NCBI GenBank assembly: GCA_947575425.1
Contig: CANPNQ010000042.1
Location: 1-7,741 of the forward strand
Source: an uncultured Erysipelotrichaceae bacterium
GTDB lineage: Bacteria > Bacillota_I > Bacilli_A > Erysipelotrichales > Erysipelotrichaceae
Length of the DNA stretch: 7,741 nucleotides
Reading direction: 5' to 3'
Numbering within the stretch: the first letter of the stretch is position 1; each line of letters starts with the position of its first letter. The translations under genes and the position numbers were made by a program. The notes below the pieces were generated by a model. The model had not been told where the DNA came from. It saw only the letters and a program-made list of their open reading frames with translations, and ran no database searches. Below, in pieces: positions 6,212 to 7,741 of this stretch.

Positions 6212-7117
6212 TCACCTCATCAAATAATCATAGATACCCTCTGCCAATACCTCCATGGAGTTTCTCACTTCCTCAAACGGATTGACATCCCCACCACACT
6301 CAATCAGCATCATCCGCTCACTGACCTGCTGGTTGTAATAAGCTTCGCGCTCCATCGGTGAACGCATAATACCATGAACCTTATTGTCGATGATGTCAGA
6401 CAGTGTCGATGATTCCTTTTTTATTGTCTCGGCATGATCACTTAAACCACCGATTACCATCATCATCTTTGCATATTGTTTGCCATCTGCCTCCATATAG
6501 CTAGCCTCACGAGGAATCGCATCCCGATGCAGATCAATGATTAAATCAAAGCCTCCATAATTGACCAGCGCATCATTCAAATAGACATAGGAGGCCTGAT
6601 AGCTCTGATTATAATTCAATCCCTGTGATTTCAAATAAGCATTAAAGTCTGCATTTTCCAATACGACATGAATCCCCTTTTCCTCTAAAGCATTTCCTAG
6701 GATCGCCGCCGCATCCATGACGCTTTGCCCTCCGACATACCCCTCTACCTGATGAGTGTTATAAATATAGACCGTCTTCCCCGTATCCTTGATTTCTGTT
6801 TGCGCCGGATCCTTTGCATCGGTATTCGGCTCAGGAACAGGATCCTGCTTGGGTGTATGATCCCCATCCTTTTGATCACGCGCCTGTGTAGTTTTAAATT
6901 TGAATTCATCCTCAATCGTAAAATCCGCATGATAAGAAAGCAGATTCATCTGATCCTTGATGGAAATGGTTTCGTCAAAGGAGTGCTGATGATAGACAAA
7001 GGCATTCAAAAAGCCATTGTTATTCATGATTTCGCTAATACCGCTGAAAAACGGAGTGATGCATAAAAAAGTAATCAATAAGAGAAGCTTACATAGAATC
7101 TTACCGCTGGCTTTCAT
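6212..7117 (-). CDS. spoIIP: Stage II sporulation protein P, engulfment peptidoglycan hydrolase
   Basis: SpoIIP is the amidase and endopeptidase of the SpoIID-SpoIIM-SpoIIP complex, which thins septal peptidoglycan so that the mother-cell membrane can engulf the forespore. The 301-residue protein starts with a basic segment and a hydrophobic signal/anchor (about residues 6-26), then a low-complexity, Asp/Pro/Lys-rich linker (about 78-112), and the catalytic domain from 113 to the end. Catalytic-domain signatures are KTVYIYNTHQVEGY (113-127; H122 and E125), DLIIDLHRDA (191-200; H197) and YNQQVSERMMLIECGG (261-276; E273), followed by NPFEE. It is about 100 residues shorter than B. subtilis SpoIIP, mostly in the linker. 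An AGGGGGTG ribosome site precedes the ATG. It follows gpr by 127 bases, the conserved order, and overlaps the next gene. In Bacillus it is under sigma-E control. Confidence 0.97.
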   Translation of the reverse strand: MKASGKILCKLLLLITFLCITPFFSGISEIMNNNGFLNAFVYHQHSFDETISIKDQMNLLSYHADFTIEDEFKFKTTQARDQKDGDHTPKQDPVPEPNTDAKDPAQTEIKDTGKTVYIYNTHQVEGYVGGQSVMDAAAILGNALEEKGIHVVLENADFNAYLKSQGLNYNQSYQASYVYLNDALVNYGGFDLIIDLHRDAIPREASYMEADGKQYAKMMMVIGGLSDHAETIKKESSTLSDIIDNKVHGIMRSPMEREAYYNQQVSERMMLIECGGDVNPFEEVRNSMEVLAEGIYDYLMR

Positions 7118-7132
7118 TAGAAAAGCACCCCC

Positions 7133-7150
7133 TCACATGAGTATATGTGA
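7133..7150 (-). promoter_or_regulatory. Possible sigma-E -10 and overlapping inverted repeat before spoIIP
   Basis: The minus strand has CATATACT at 7147-7140, matching 7 of 8 positions of the sigma-E -10 consensus CATACAHT. The -35 candidate 14 bases upstream (ACATAAA) is weak, and the start site would fall on the ribosome-binding site, leaving a leader of under 20 bases. The same bases form an inverted repeat, TCACAT-6-ATGTGA (7133-7150), that could be an operator or a small RNA hairpin next to the ribosome site. Sigma-E control is expected from Bacillus, but this match alone is thin. Confidence 0.3.
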
Positions 7151-7244
7151 CATGGAGTGCATTTATGTTATGTGGGTGGTAGACAAGTGATTGGCAAAAG
7201 ATAGGAGAGATATGCTGCGCATCGTGGTTATGCTTGTTCGAATA

Positions 7245-7741
7245 TTACAGTTTTAAATATTGCGGGTGAACAAAGCGATTGATGCTTTCTGATACGAGAT
7301 AAGACAGCTGTTTTAGTTCATCATCCATTGATTTTGGTGTGACGACTAGATCCATCTGCTCCTTTTGCCCTAATTCTTCTAAAAGAGCGGCATGATCAAC
7401 CTTTGCCTCGTCTAATAATTCGGATAAGATAGCGCCGATGCTGGTGACAGTCGCAACCCCGATCGCAATGACTGGAACGCCTAAGGTTTCTTCATTCAAC
7501 GCACTGCGATGATTCCCTACCCCGCTGCCCGGCTGAATGCCTGTGTTGTTGATCTGAATCACCCGGTTGATGCGAGAAATACTGCGGGTAGCCAAAGCAT
7601 CCACCGCTATGATCAGATCGGGAGAAAAGCGTTCCGTTACCGATTTGACAATCGTCATTGACTCCAAGCCCGTCTGTCCCATCACTCCCGGCTGTATCAC
7701 TGCCACATTGCGCGTTCCCTTTAACATACTTTCATCCTCAT
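7245..7741 (-). CDS. gpr: Spore germination protease GPR (C-terminal part, 5' end cut by window edge)
   Basis: GPR degrades the DNA-protecting SASP proteins when a spore germinates. The frame is open to the right edge (EDES precedes the internal Met at 7727, so that Met is not the start) and gives about 164 residues to the TAA at 7247-7245. Conserved blocks are PGVMGQTG, DLIIAVDALATRS, INRVIQINNTGI, QPGSGVGNHR, ETLGVPVIAIGV and MDLVVTPKSMD. The Asp in AVDALA corresponds to the essential Asp193 of B. megaterium GPR; the partner Asp127 would lie outside the window. Two points differ from the Bacillus enzyme: TVVDA after AIGVP is TVTSI after AIGVA, and the region between that block and the VTPK motif is only about 35 residues, roughly 80 shorter than in Bacillus. 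No clear terminator separates it from spoIIP, so read-through into spoIIP is possible. Confidence 0.96.
   Translation of the reverse strand, partial: EDESMLKGTRNVAVIQPGVMGQTGLESMTIVKSVTERFSPDLIIAVDALATRSISRINRVIQINNTGIQPGSGVGNHRSALNEETLGVPVIAIGVATVTSIGAILSELLDEAKVDHAALLEELGQKEQMDLVVTPKSMDDELKQLSYLVSESINRFVHPQYLKL

Noticed and set aside
1..7741. CRISPR array, tRNA/rRNA, insertion sequence or phage genes
   Set aside because: I saw no regularly spaced repeats, no tRNA-like cloverleaf or CCA end, no transposase motifs and no phage proteins.

Overview
The window comes from an endospore-forming Firmicute. It carries the sporulation genes gpr and spoIIP and a Spo0A-family gene, has strong Shine-Dalgarno sites (AGGTGA, AAGGGAG, AGGGGG), TATAAT-type promoters and middling GC. 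The backbone gpr - spoIIP - yqxA-like - lepA - hemW matches the order I know from Bacillus subtilis. The divergence of the proteins, the short GPR and SpoIIP, and the mixed codon use make me suspect an Erysipelotrichia-type gut organism ([Clostridium] innocuum-like). That placement is inference.

Every gene I can support lies on the minus strand, so the transcriptional order runs from the right edge to the left edge. (1) 7741-5919: the 3' part of gpr (spore germination protease), spoIIP (engulfment amidase/endopeptidase) and a small membrane-anchored protein in the position of yqxA; spoIIP and the small gene overlap or nearly touch. (2) 5866-4687: fmt (Met-tRNA formyltransferase) with its own sigma-A-like promoter, an 18-nt perfect palindrome just upstream of it, and an intrinsic terminator. 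Its position inside the gpr-spoIIP-lepA block is not the Bacillus arrangement. (3) 4690-4359: a 400-base gap holding the lepA promoter. (4) 4358-2455: lepA (EF4) and its terminator. (5) 2462-2168: a decayed hexapeptide-repeat acetyltransferase. (6) 2076-1: a three-gene unit of an unrecognised 307-residue protein with a C-terminal winged-helix-like segment, a Spo0A-like protein, and the start of hemW (radical SAM heme chaperone).

The most interesting part is block 6. The Spo0A-like protein keeps a convincing Spo0A DNA-binding domain (TTVSRVEKAIR, PTNS), but its receiver domain has lost the chemistry of phosphorylation: the acceptor aspartate is replaced by glutamate, the conserved lysine by alanine, and the acidic pocket and switch threonine are not recognisable. 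Upstream of the unit lies a perfect Spo0A box (TTTGTCGAA) with a weaker TTTGTC half-match exactly 20 bases further upstream, placed at about -44 and -64 from the predicted start site. Together these suggest a phosphorylation-independent Spo0A paralogue (or an unusual master regulator) tied to Spo0A-box control and to a neighbouring uncharacterised protein, inserted between lepA and hemW. The sequence supports the parts; the circuit is a hypothesis.
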